Shown here in pieces: positions 44,301-52,281 of a stretch of 64,000 nucleotides of DNA. The first letter of the stretch is position 1; each line of letters begins with the position of its first letter. The notes beneath the pieces were generated by a model. That model saw only the letters and a program-made list of their open reading frames with translations. It ran no database searches and was not told where the DNA came from. Position numbers and translations under genes: made by a program. Origin of the DNA: Candidatus Latescibacterota bacterium (GTDB lineage Bacteria > Latescibacterota > UBA2968 > UBA8231); the NCBI GenBank assembly GCA_021295675.1, contig JAGWBY010000013.1, positions 16,663 through 80,662 of the forward strand, given 5' to 3'.

Positions 44301-45175
44301 ACGTCGAGGGCCTCGCGGTCGCCGAGCGGGAAGCGCTCGTCGAGCCGCACTACTTCGTCTTCCTGCCACTTGTTGCCCACGATTTCCACCAGCGCGATCT
44401 CGGCTCGCACGGTGTCTGCTACGTCCGACCGCGGCCCGCTTGAAAGCATCAGGCGCGCGTATTCGATGCGGGTGGAGTCGGGCAAGCCCACGCGCTCGAC
44501 GTGGGGGCCGAACAGGGGCACGCGGAGCTGACGCCAGCCCTCGTTTTGGGTCCCGGCGACCTCGTAATGGCTCGATGCTAGGTCGATTTCGTAGTGGTAG
44601 TAGTTGTTGCGTCGGTCGAGTACGCCGTTGTTGTTGAGGTCTTCGGTGTCTGGGCGGTCGCCGCTTTCGACATCTTTTTTGTTGTTCTCGGTGCCGTTGA
44701 TGTGGCTGTAATCGTTCTTGTTGCGCTGGGAGTCGTATTTCCAGTTGTCGCCCTCGGGGTCGTCGGGCGAGCGGTTGGGGCGCAGGGGATCGGGGTCTGG
44801 GTAGAGCGCGGCAAAGGCCTGCTGCCGCTCGGCTAGGGAGCGGGTGGTGTCGAATGCAGCGTCTTGCAGCCGCAAGTAGAAATTCAATTCGGCTTCGTCG
44901 TTGCGGCCATCGATGCCCACGTCTTCCTCCCGCGACACCAACCCGTCTCCTGCGGCTTGCCCGGGGAAAGGCTCGTCTTCGGTGTCGAGGCGGCCATTGG
45001 CGATGTAGTCCTCATTGATTTGGTCGCCTAAGTTCAGATGCAAGGTGCCCTCTTGGCCCCGGACCCAGATCTCTAGGAACTTGGACTCGGACAAGTCGTT
45101 GACAGTCGAAAAGGCGAGGGAGACTCCTCCCCAAGACTCGGCGGCTTCGAGGCGCGGCAGCAGCTCTAGCGCCAA
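41348..45175 (-). CDS. sprA: SprA-type T9SS outer-membrane translocon, C-terminal part
   Basis: 1275 residues. SprA forms the very large outer-membrane barrel of the type IX secretion system. This part contains LSESKFLEIWVRGQEGTLHLNLGDQINEDYIANG and DEDVGIDG-like EEDVGIDGRND, then many Trp/Arg/Tyr-rich beta strands, an insert of three charged repeats QAEQKKNQAEEEQSKAE (about 42340-42420), and a final strand VRLSGTFFLR at the C-terminus. The frame begins at TTG 45175 without a ribosome-binding site and joins the upstream half, from which it is separated by a frameshift. Confidence 0.85.
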   Translation of the reverse strand: MALELLPRLEAAESWGGVSLAFSTVNDLSESKFLEIWVRGQEGTLHLNLGDQINEDYIANGRLDTEDEPFPGQAAGDGLVSREEDVGIDGRNDEAELNFYLRLQDAAFDTTRSLAERQQAFAALYPDPDPLRPNRSPDDPEGDNWKYDSQRNKNDYSHINGTENNKKDVESGDRPDTEDLNNNGVLDRRNNYYHYEIDLASSHYEVAGTQNEGWRQLRVPLFGPHVERVGLPDSTRIEYARLMLSSGPRSDVADTVRAEIALVEIVGNKWQEDEVVRLDERFPLGDREALDVTVIGTDKSQSYRPPPGVKIRRNVQSRTREREQSLVLAYENLEPGHQMSATRILTRSANYTSYERLRMYVYGDSSGTIEYAHGDSSDLVLFVRFGVDSTNYYETISPIFPGWTGARKGWKGNQVDVDLPVISQLKALLQSGLADTTTGEFYYTYRVIDSRGAPLDGKSLIAQRELEALHAAGYDPQVERFSLDHVFARAGLRSGEQAIYRVRGNPSMQSIKQLSIGLRNRAANRAYSGRIFLDELRLDEARNDPGLAAYAQLNTKLADFANLGGNVLWRQENFRSFTGQGGNSTDREAALSVSTNAQKLLPSSWGFLIPLKVNLSRSTSLPRFGPGSDVELTAEEKLEQQAVRSKEFYDVSISRRQGKNFFLRWTLDQMNLRLSHSREHSSDPVRPINEREAQTMNFNYSMPLPKPELRIMRWLPEFMPTGWTRMEFRPLPTSLTYAVNGSRRTSRLLRRGDDEPTAQEDFTLVETYASKLNPLSGLSANYNLKIDRDLRKKFVPDKRSFGREVGRRQTADLGFSLRLVSWLDQNYTFKANYEEQNDPAQRRGAAPIDSISGLPFNTLEIRNQNDLSARLNFKIPTLLKNLGQPPGQSRKAQQRDDRDRNRNRSRNRNIDEDAPTSKEGQAEQKKNQAEEEQSKAEQKKNQAEEEQSKAEPPQGPNILRRLAGWTGRLVEPVNASWRRNTNSRHFNLLHRPSLSYQLGLEDTLQVRQVTQGLTHQDNWSHTSSFEAGSGMRLPFGVSVKVNSKEQTTERSGASQQRLRLRNERTYPRVSLSWGRADRIPLIKRVINSAQVNASFETSEASEGEGSLAPGHLLSEETKTEFRASWNGRWRWGPTTTIERVLSTSESRDFEPTAGGDGGEQPLRGTRDREQVITTFKITHNLKPRRLPLIGRLKSDVTLNLEQKFEGETRSIATGDEERVPNGKENRWRTQLSMTYNFSTNFRGEGRIRIENNKDHLRDKTRKIREVRLSGTFFLR

Positions 45176-47766
45176 GATGTCGGTGCGCCTTCTTGGTTGG
45201 GCCAGATGTCGGTGCGCAGCACTCCGTTATAGGGATTGTACCAGATGAAATGTGCGCGATTTTCCGCGCCGAAGCGCGCGCCAACCGGTGCGCTGGCCAG
45301 TGCCCAGCGCGTGCGGTTGACGACTAGGGAAATGGGCCGCTCGCTGTCTTCAAAATCGTCGATATAGCCGCGCCCCTTGGTGTTGAGATTGGGGCGGCTT
45401 TGGGCGATTTCGGCGTCAAGGGTCACTTCCGAGGGAACGGCCGTCTTGACCAGCGGCAACATATCGACGACGCGGGTGAGGATTGGCACTTCGCGCCGGG
45501 CGCGCAGGTCGAGGTTCCAGATCACCGTGCGCGTCGGCTCATTGCCCACCCGCACCCGCCGGTCGCTCGAACGCTCGTTGTTGTAGATCATGGTGCTGCC
45601 CACGCGCCCATCGCCCCCCCAGAACTCGTACTCGGTGCGCAAGCCCAACAAGGTCTTCTGCTGGCTGCCGATGTTGAAGACATCCTCGGATTCAAAGGAG
45701 ATTTCCAAGTCCGCACCGGGGTCGGCCACTTCCTGAGCGACCGAGCCGACAAACGTCACGCTGCCCGTGTAATCGACTCGGTAGTCGGTGTCTCGCGCCA
45801 GAGGGCGGCCGTTTAGCTGGACCTCCACGGTCTCGGGCCGGACGCCGCCGAAGATGCCGCCCAGCCGGATGCGCTGCTCCGAGGAGGCAGCGCGGACGAG
45901 GATTTTGTAGCGGCTGGCCTCGATCTGGGCGCGCTGTTGCTGCTCGTCGTAGATGGCGGGGACGGGTTCGTCGAGTAGGCCGCGATATTTGTCGGAGCGC
46001 GGATCAAAGGGGCGCTGATCGGGGAAAATCAAGTGCCCGCGGATGTCGTCTAGCCCTATGTAGTCGGCGTCGATGACGCGGTCGGGCGCGCTGCCGGGGT
46101 CTTTGCCGCGCTCGTCCAAACCCAAAATCTGCAAATAGGAGCGACCCTGTTGCGACAGTTGGTCCTCTTGGCCGGGCACTTCCTTGGCGATATCGACCTG
46201 CAAAGTCTTGGGATCGAAGCGGCGACCAGTGGAAAACCCAGAGGCAATGCGGTACACGTTTTTCCACTCTAGATTCCAAGTGGGAAAACCCGGGCGGGGA
46301 TTGCGGGCTTTGATCAGCTTCAGGTACAAGGAGTCGGATTCTGCGCCAGCTTTGAGCCGCGCCGTCTCCTGTTGGAGCGTGCCGTCGAAGTCCGGCGCGT
46401 TGGTTTTGAAATGCACGGCCATGGCATAGGGGCCGGATACGGGCCTGTTGAGGATGATATAACCCGCCTCGGCCACGACCGAGTAGTCGTCGTCCGGGTC
46501 GAGCCGATGCCAGGTCCCCTCCTCAAAGCAGCCGCTGTTGCTCAGGCGATTGCCCGCCGCATCAAAGCACTCGATGGTAGAGAGGGAGTCGGACGGATCG
46601 ACCCAAGCAACGCCGGGCTTGGCGAACAGTTCGGCGTCGTTCCGCGTATTGAAGTCGTTGATATAGACTTCGAGGCGGCTGATATCGACGAAGTTTTCCG
46701 GGCCAAACTGCACTCCTTCCAGCAGACTGCGGAAGTCGGCAAGGTGGGCGCGGTAGAACTCGTGCAAGAAGAAATACGTGTTGCGGATGTATTGGTAGTC
46801 TTTGAGCTGAAGCGTGTCGATGGCCGCTCCGCCCTTGAAGGTCTGGCGGTTGGACTTGCTCTTTTCGTGGCTGGCTACGGTCGTAAAGGTCAACGGCCCG
46901 ACGTGCCCTTTAGCGCGGATGCCAAAGAGGCCCTTGTTCTTCTGCCGGAAGCCGACGAAGCGCGTGTTGGGCAGCTCTAGGGTGGTATTGCCGGCCTGCA
47001 CCTCTTGGAATATGGAGTCTTCCTCGCCTTCGTAGTCGAGCTTGATCTGGTTGGATAGCTGATCGCCCAAACCGGAGCCAAAGGCCGAGCCTAAATTTTG
47101 GGTGTCTTGGTCGATGCGGATGTTGATCAGATCGCCGACTTTGCCTTCCACCGTGAAATCGGATTCCTGTTCGATGCCCAGCGAGGGGAACTTGGAACTG
47201 CGGCCAAACGAGGTCTGCACCTCGCCGTCGGTCCACTCGCTCTTGCCAGAAATGATAATGGTGCGCGAACCATTGAGCGCGAGGCTGGGGCCTTCGTCGC
47301 CGATAAAGCGCCGCAGGGGCTTGGGCGCGGAAAAGGGCACCGTCCACTCAAAGCGGCTGCCCCGGCGCTGGCGCTGCTCGGAAGCTGTGCTGCGAAAGTC
47401 GCGGCGGATTTGCTGGTGCCAAAGTTGTCGGTGCCTAGCTTGGTATTCCATGCGGAGATAGTCGTCTATATTCACGGCGACCTTTGGTCCCTCGGCGAAT
47501 CCACTGACGCGGCGGCCGTAGTGGGCCATTCCCAAGGAGTCCACTGCGGCTTGGTACGAGATCGGCGCGCGGTCGGGGACGGGCAAGAGCGGCTGGCCAG
47601 CCCCAAAGGCAGTTTGGCTAGGGACGACAAAGCGCTGGGAAAGCGGGCCGTATAGCGGCTCGAAGTGCAGCTTAGGCTCGGCGCGTACCACTACCGCGAG
47701 CAAGCAAACACACAGCCACGAGGAAAACGCTTGGCGGGAAAAGCGGAGAAACACCTCTAAATTCAC
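45166..47766 (-). CDS. sprA: SprA-type T9SS outer-membrane translocon, N-terminal part
   Basis: 866 residues from a GTG at 47766; signal-like hydrophobic segment (SWLCVCLLAVVVRAEP) near residue 20. SprA features: EQESDFTVEGKVGDLINIRIDQDTQ, LSNQIKLDYEGEEDSIFQEVQAGNTTLELPNT, FGIRAKGHVGPLTFTTVASHEKSKSNRQTFKGG, LYLKLIKARN and IWYNPYNGVLRTDIWPNQE. The last ten codons are out of frame, because the 14-nt sequence AGATGTCGGTGCGC (plus strand) occurs at 45175-45188 and again at 45204-45217; a duplication or deletion here causes the shift. Joined length ~2140 residues, near that of known SprA proteins. Confidence 0.88.
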   Translation of the reverse strand: MNLEVFLRFSRQAFSSWLCVCLLAVVVRAEPKLHFEPLYGPLSQRFVVPSQTAFGAGQPLLPVPDRAPISYQAAVDSLGMAHYGRRVSGFAEGPKVAVNIDDYLRMEYQARHRQLWHQQIRRDFRSTASEQRQRRGSRFEWTVPFSAPKPLRRFIGDEGPSLALNGSRTIIISGKSEWTDGEVQTSFGRSSKFPSLGIEQESDFTVEGKVGDLINIRIDQDTQNLGSAFGSGLGDQLSNQIKLDYEGEEDSIFQEVQAGNTTLELPNTRFVGFRQKNKGLFGIRAKGHVGPLTFTTVASHEKSKSNRQTFKGGAAIDTLQLKDYQYIRNTYFFLHEFYRAHLADFRSLLEGVQFGPENFVDISRLEVYINDFNTRNDAELFAKPGVAWVDPSDSLSTIECFDAAGNRLSNSGCFEEGTWHRLDPDDDYSVVAEAGYIILNRPVSGPYAMAVHFKTNAPDFDGTLQQETARLKAGAESDSLYLKLIKARNPRPGFPTWNLEWKNVYRIASGFSTGRRFDPKTLQVDIAKEVPGQEDQLSQQGRSYLQILGLDERGKDPGSAPDRVIDADYIGLDDIRGHLIFPDQRPFDPRSDKYRGLLDEPVPAIYDEQQQRAQIEASRYKILVRAASSEQRIRLGGIFGGVRPETVEVQLNGRPLARDTDYRVDYTGSVTFVGSVAQEVADPGADLEISFESEDVFNIGSQQKTLLGLRTEYEFWGGDGRVGSTMIYNNERSSDRRVRVGNEPTRTVIWNLDLRARREVPILTRVVDMLPLVKTAVPSEVTLDAEIAQSRPNLNTKGRGYIDDFEDSERPISLVVNRTRWALASAPVGARFGAENRAHFIWYNPYNGVLRTDIWPNQEGAPTSWR

Positions 47767-47799
47767 ACCTATCGACGTCTATTTATTTGACGTGTTCGC

Positions 47800-48060
47800 A
47801 AGCCCCTAAATGGTGGGAACTGGCGGCGTCAAGCCGAATGCGCTCAGCGTACTGCTCGGCAGTCTCAATTAAAGAGCAGTCTTTCAATGGAGGTTTAGCG
47901 GAAACGACTCAGAAGCCTTCACTGGCGATCCGGCCACGGCCAAAGCAATTCGCCGAGCGGCTTCTGTATTAACCAAACGCGATAGGCGGTCTCCAGACCC
48001 AAAAACAGGAGGATGCTGCCCAGACGAAGCGGGCAACTACCTGAAAACATAGCACGCGGC
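47800..48060 (+). ncRNA. Structured intergenic region, possible non-coding RNA
   Basis: The 478-nt gap between sprA and lptF (divergent) has no ORF of note but several strong helices: ACTGCTC/GAGCAGT (47851-47880), AGAAGCC/GGCTTCT (47911-47965) enclosing GGCGA/TCGCC, GGTC-TCCA-GACC (47988-47999) and TGCCC/GGGCA (48017-48035). I could not match it to 6S, SRP, tmRNA or RNase P RNA. Strand is uncertain. It may instead be leader and promoter sequence of the two flanking genes. Confidence 0.3.
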
Positions 48061-48244
48061 TGCAATTATTTCAAGGAAACCCTTGCAAAAACCATTCCTA
48101 TTGCACAGCGCGGGGGGGCTTTTTTGACCGGCAGCCTAAGTCCTTATATTTGAGGGAACTAGGCCCGTGGCCGTCCGAACGTGCGCCGCTTGCAACGAGG
48201 GGCCATGAGTGCTACGCGCCACAGCCCCGTAACCCTTTCGACCC

Positions 48245-49528
48245 ATGACGACCCTATCCCGCTATGTGCTCAAAGAGCACGGTTGGCCCTTTGCGCTCGG
48301 CTTTGCGCTGATCCTCTTCATCCTGCTGATCGACGTCGTATTGCAGACGATGGACCAAGTGTTGAGCAAGGGGCTAACCCTGCTGGCGGCACTCCAACTT
48401 TTGCTCTTTAACTTGGCTTGGATCGTGGCGCTGGCCGTGCCTATGGCCGTGCTCATCGCCGTGCTCATGGCCTTTGCTCGCCTCGCCGCCGACGGGGAAA
48501 TCATTGCGGCCAAAGCCTGCGGGGTGAGCTTTTGGCTGCTCCTACGGCCGGTGCTGATAGCCGCTTTTCTGCTCACCCTGCTGATGGTCCTTTTTAACGA
48601 CCAGATCCTCCCGGACTGGAACCACCAAGCCCGCGTCCTGTCGTCGAGCTTGCAACGGACGAAAGCGGCTTTGGTGCTGCGGGAAAAGGAAGGGGTCTTC
48701 ATACCCGACTTGGGCGATTATCACTTACTGATCCGCCAGATTGACCCGGAGACTAACGAACTGGCTGGCATCGCACTCTACGACGCCTCGCGCCCCGGGC
48801 CGCCGGTGATTGTCCACGCCCCTAGGGGACGCCTCGCGCTGTTAGGCGATGGGGCTTACATCCGCTTGGAGTTGGAGGAAGGCCATGTCCAGCGCGTCGA
48901 AGCCGGCCAAGAGGAGCGCTTTTTCTACGGCATTTTCGCCCGCCAAGTGCTGCACATCAAGGACGAGCGCCGCCGCTACGAGCACCGCCCTTCGTCCTAC
49001 CGCAGCGACCGCGAGCTAGACATCGCGGCTATGCACCGCTTGGTGCTAGAGCGCCGCCGCGAGCAGGAGCGCGCCTACGGACGCCTCGATTCGATTGCCG
49101 CGCGCTACCTCGAACTGCACCAAAGCCAGCTTGCCGACTCCACGGCCAGTGAGCTAGAGCGAGAAAGGGAACAGGCGGCCGAGGCCCTGCGCCGACAGTG
49201 GCGGCACATAGACCGCCGCGCGGGGCGGGTCGAGATTCACAAGAAGCTATCCATCCCGGCCGCTTGCTTGGTCTTCGCGCTGGTCGGTGCCCCATTGGGT
49301 GCGCTGATTCGCCGGCGCGGTGCCGCCGTCTCCGTCGGCATCAGCCTGTTCTTTTTTTGGATCTACTGGATGTTCCTCATCGGCGGCGAGGAGCTGGCCG
49401 ACCGAGGCTATATCCCGCCGCCTCTGGCGATGTGGGCACCCAATGGGGTTTTCGCCCTCGTCGGATGGGGGCTGTTGCGGGTGGTCGCGTACGACCGCGC
49501 TGGACGCCGAGGGACGAAAGAGACCTGA
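48245..49528 (+). CDS. lptF: LPS export permease LptF
   Basis: 427 residues, YjgP/YjgQ family: part of the LptBFG ABC transporter that extracts LPS from the inner membrane and drives it to the outer membrane. Three N-terminal helices (LGFALILFILLIDVVLQT..., AWIVALAVPMAVLIAVLMAFARLAADGEIIAAKACGVSF), a periplasmic beta-jellyroll domain (~130-250), a long charged helical insertion (ERRREQERAYGRL...), then RVEIHKKLSIPAACLVFALVGAPLGALIRRRG and further helices. No clear ribosome-binding site precedes the ATG. Directly followed by lptG with 1 nt spacing. Shows the cell has an LPS outer membrane. Confidence 0.92.
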   Translation: MTTLSRYVLKEHGWPFALGFALILFILLIDVVLQTMDQVLSKGLTLLAALQLLLFNLAWIVALAVPMAVLIAVLMAFARLAADGEIIAAKACGVSFWLLLRPVLIAAFLLTLLMVLFNDQILPDWNHQARVLSSSLQRTKAALVLREKEGVFIPDLGDYHLLIRQIDPETNELAGIALYDASRPGPPVIVHAPRGRLALLGDGAYIRLELEEGHVQRVEAGQEERFFYGIFARQVLHIKDERRRYEHRPSSYRSDRELDIAAMHRLVLERRREQERAYGRLDSIAARYLELHQSQLADSTASELEREREQAAEALRRQWRHIDRRAGRVEIHKKLSIPAACLVFALVGAPLGALIRRRGAAVSVGISLFFFWIYWMFLIGGEELADRGYIPPPLAMWAPNGVFALVGWGLLRVVAYDRAGRRGTKET

Positions 49529-49529
49529 G

Positions 49530-50603
49530 ATGCGCACCCTCGACCTCTATCTGACGCGCCGCTTTCTGTTGTGTCTGGGGATCGCCGTGGTCAGCCTGCT
49601 GCTCATTGCGGTGATTATTGACCTCACCGAAAACATCGACACGTTTATCGACTTTGAAGCTCGGCCCGAGCAGATCTTGCTCTACTACTTCTATCGGCTC
49701 CCGTACTGGTTCATCTTGACCCTGCCCATCGCCGCGCTGCTTGGCGCACTCTTTGCCCTGACCAGCTTGGCGCGCCAGAACGAAATCACCGCCATGAAGG
49801 CCACTGGCATTAGCCTGTATCGCCTGCTGGCCCCGGTCTTGGCGTGTGCCCTCGCCGTTGCGGTAGCAGCCTTTTTCTTTACCGATTGGGTGGTGCCGTC
49901 TGCCACCTATCGGTACAACCAAATCAGCGACGAGATTAAGTCCTATCACCGCAGTGATGGGTCGCGCCGCCAAGTCCTGCTCCAAGATGTGGGCAACCAG
50001 TTCGTGTACGCCCGTAGCTACGATGCAGGGCGGCAACGCGCCAGCGAAGTGTCTTGGGAGCGGCTGCACGGCTACGCGCCGCTGGAGCGCGCGGTGGCCC
50101 GGCGCATGGAGTGGCGGGAGGGCACTTGGGTGCTTTTCGAAGGCCGCCGCTTTCACTTTGCCGCGGACGAGGCTGTGGCGACTGCCTCCTTCGACACTCT
50201 ATCCCTACCGAGCTTGTCGTTGCTCCCCAGCGACTTTGCCCGACAGCAGAAGGACCCCGAGGAAATGAACTATGCCGAGCTGGCCGACTACATCTCCCGT
50301 GCCACGCTCAACGGGGAGGACGCCACGCGCCAGCGCGTCGATTTGCACCTAAAAATATCCTTTCCCCTAACCAGCTTCATCATCATCGCCCTCGGCGCAA
50401 TCCTCGGTGCCAATGCCCGCCGCGCCGGTTTGGCCAACAGCTTCGGCTTGGGGGTCCTGATCTGCTTTGTTTACTACAGTTGCGTCAAGGCTGGCCAAGC
50501 CCTCGGTTGGAATCAAATCCTCTCACCTTGGCTAGGCGCGTGGATAGCCAACCTGTTGTTTGCCGTCTTGGCCTTGGTGCTGCTGTGGCGCGTGCACAAA
50601 TAA
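49530..50603 (+). CDS. lptG: LPS export permease LptG
   Basis: 357 residues from the ATG at 49530, one base after the lptF stop; the longer frame runs through lptF and is not used. Typical start RTLDLYLTRRFLLCLG, then FTSLARQNEITAMKATGISLYRLL-like LTSLARQNEITAMKATGISLYRLLAPV, a periplasmic jellyroll (VLLQDVGNQFVYARSY, MEWREGTWVLFEGRRF), and RVDLHLKISFPLTSFIIIALGAILGANARR, and it ends LVLLWRVHK. Pairs with LptF as the transmembrane dimer. Confidence 0.92.
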   Translation: MRTLDLYLTRRFLLCLGIAVVSLLLIAVIIDLTENIDTFIDFEARPEQILLYYFYRLPYWFILTLPIAALLGALFALTSLARQNEITAMKATGISLYRLLAPVLACALAVAVAAFFFTDWVVPSATYRYNQISDEIKSYHRSDGSRRQVLLQDVGNQFVYARSYDAGRQRASEVSWERLHGYAPLERAVARRMEWREGTWVLFEGRRFHFAADEAVATASFDTLSLPSLSLLPSDFARQQKDPEEMNYAELADYISRATLNGEDATRQRVDLHLKISFPLTSFIIIALGAILGANARRAGLANSFGLGVLICFVYYSCVKAGQALGWNQILSPWLGAWIANLLFAVLALVLLWRVHK

Positions 50604-50606
50604 AAA

Positions 50607-50632
50607 GGCCGTTCGCCCGTCGACGAACGGCC
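50607..50632 (-). terminator. Rho-independent terminator of the helical-repeat gene
   Basis: Perfect 9-bp stem GGCCGTTCG / CGAACGGCC around an 8-nt loop. On the minus strand it is followed by TTTTTATTT, so it ends the gene at 50662-51654; on the plus strand it lies right behind lptG but lacks a T-run. Confidence 0.75.
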
Positions 50633-50661
50633 CTTGGGGAGACTCGTATTGGAACAAATGC

Positions 50662-51654
50662 TCAGCGGATGCCTTGCTCTAGGTGATATATCTTGAGTTT
50701 GAGCGAAGCCGAGCGAGATTTCCAATTTTCTAGCAAGGCGGCCGCTTGCTGCCCTGCTTGGCCATCGAGTCTCCCACTTAACCCGACTAATAGTTGTGCT
50801 AGGCGAGCGATCTTGTCTTCGGAGGCACCGGAAGTGAGCCGCTCAAAGTGGCCGATTAAATCGTCGTCTGACGATGTGTCGGCGCGTTGGGTGATTCGGT
50901 GCAGGAAGCGGGCGTGGTTGCGGGCGAAAGCCGCGTCCTCGCCGCACTTGCTGAGCAGGTGGCGCAGCAACTTGGCCGATGGAGCTTCTTGGAGGATTTC
51001 AGCGGCTATCCGCGCTGCCCGTTGCCAGACGCGGGTGGTCGAAGTCGTAGTTTGCGGCAGCCCGGCCTCAACTAAGAGCGCGAAGAGCGGTATCTGCGGC
51101 AAGTGCGCCAAGAACGCGCGCAAGAGGCTCTCATTGGGGTCGCACTTGAGGAGACAATCGACGGCATAGGGCACCATAGATGGATGCGTGCGGCGAATTT
51201 TGTCGAGCAATACGGTCGCGATGTCGGCTGGGAGGCCCGCTAGTGCCTCAGTGATCGGCGCGAGGGTCTGGCGGCTGATCGGCACGCCTCGCGCTGCTTC
51301 GCGGGCGACCGCGCGCTCTTTGCTGGTTAGAAATTGGGCGACTTCGTCGCATTGGCGCAGTGCTTGCACCAAGGCCGCGGCTGGCCGAGAATCGAGTTCC
51401 TTGTGCGCCAACCGCACGATCCGGCGCAACAGACGTAGCGAAGACAGCCAAGAGCGGTGCTGACTCAAGATATCGATGGCCGCTAGCCGTCGGTTGTCGC
51501 CCGAGTCCTCGGCGATGGTCAAGAGCTGCTCCAAATCGTCCGCGCTAAGCACTAGCCCATGTAGTTGGGCCTGTTCTCCGTGGAGTAATTGGTCTAGCGA
51601 TGTTTCGGCGACTGGCGCAACCTGTTGGCGCAAGTCGCGGATGTCCAACACCAT
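50662..51654 (-). CDS. Helical-repeat (HEAT-like) protein of unknown function
   Basis: 330 residues from the ATG at 51654 (an upstream ATG at 51696 adds 14 residues). Almost entirely helical: repeated ~35-residue pairs such as LLTIAEDSGDNRRLAAIDILSQHRSWLSSLRLLRRIVR and RVWQRAARIAAEILQEAPSAKLLRHLL. No signal peptide or membrane segment. Probably a cytoplasmic scaffold. Followed by a strong terminator. Family not recognised. Confidence 0.6.
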   Translation of the reverse strand: MVLDIRDLRQQVAPVAETSLDQLLHGEQAQLHGLVLSADDLEQLLTIAEDSGDNRRLAAIDILSQHRSWLSSLRLLRRIVRLAHKELDSRPAAALVQALRQCDEVAQFLTSKERAVAREAARGVPISRQTLAPITEALAGLPADIATVLLDKIRRTHPSMVPYAVDCLLKCDPNESLLRAFLAHLPQIPLFALLVEAGLPQTTTSTTRVWQRAARIAAEILQEAPSAKLLRHLLSKCGEDAAFARNHARFLHRITQRADTSSDDDLIGHFERLTSGASEDKIARLAQLLVGLSGRLDGQAGQQAAALLENWKSRSASLKLKIYHLEQGIR

Positions 51655-51825
51655 AGGTTTTTGATCCTCATAGCTATGCCAAAACGAGCGGCACAACTAC
51701 TAGACTATCAGGAAATGCTCTATGAAATTATGTAAGGGGAAAGTGCTGAAATTCATCGTGGGGATAACAAACGTAAAACCCACCCCGCGATAAAGCAAGC
51801 GAAAATATTGCGCTCTCTTTGCAGC

Positions 51826-52281
51826 CTATGAAGACGCGCTGGCTACCTCTAGGCTGAAGGGGTCGGATTCATCCGCCAAGCGCACATTTAAGACCCAATC
51901 GCCGTCAATCGAGACCCGGATCTTGCGCCGCACCCGAATCCCGTCTTCCGTGCGCGGCACGAGTACCAAGTCGAATTCCACTTCTAGACCGGCTGGCAGC
52001 ACTCCGCCCGAAACCTCCGCGCGCTGGCCGGCCGGCACGAGGGTGCGCACAATCTGCGGCGCATCCGCATCGGTCTCGTTGAGATACGCCACTTCGAGAT
52101 CGTAGGCGGTGTGGTTGGCGACCGAAACGGTACCGGCTCGGCCAGTGGGTTCGGGGGTCACAGGCCCAAGCTCAGGTGGTGCGGTGGGTGCTTCACCCCC
52201 GCAGCCGCTGAGCAGCCAAGCGGCTAGCAACAGCGCAGTTCTTACTGCGCGGTAACGTGCAACAATGCTTGGGCGATCCAT
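51826..52281 (-). CDS. Small lipoprotein of unknown function
   Basis: 151 residues. A hydrophobic segment ends in the lipobox LLSGC, giving a lipidated Cys at about residue 27, followed by a Pro/Thr-rich linker and a beta-rich domain (VSVANHTAYDLEVAYLNETD...VRRKIRVSIDGDWVLNVRL). The start overlaps the end of selA by 40 nt, suggesting coupling. The region 51697-51825 upstream of the helical-repeat gene holds no gene. Confidence 0.65.
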   Translation of the reverse strand: MDRPSIVARYRAVRTALLLAAWLLSGCGGEAPTAPPELGPVTPEPTGRAGTVSVANHTAYDLEVAYLNETDADAPQIVRTLVPAGQRAEVSGGVLPAGLEVEFDLVLVPRTEDGIRVRRKIRVSIDGDWVLNVRLADESDPFSLEVASASS

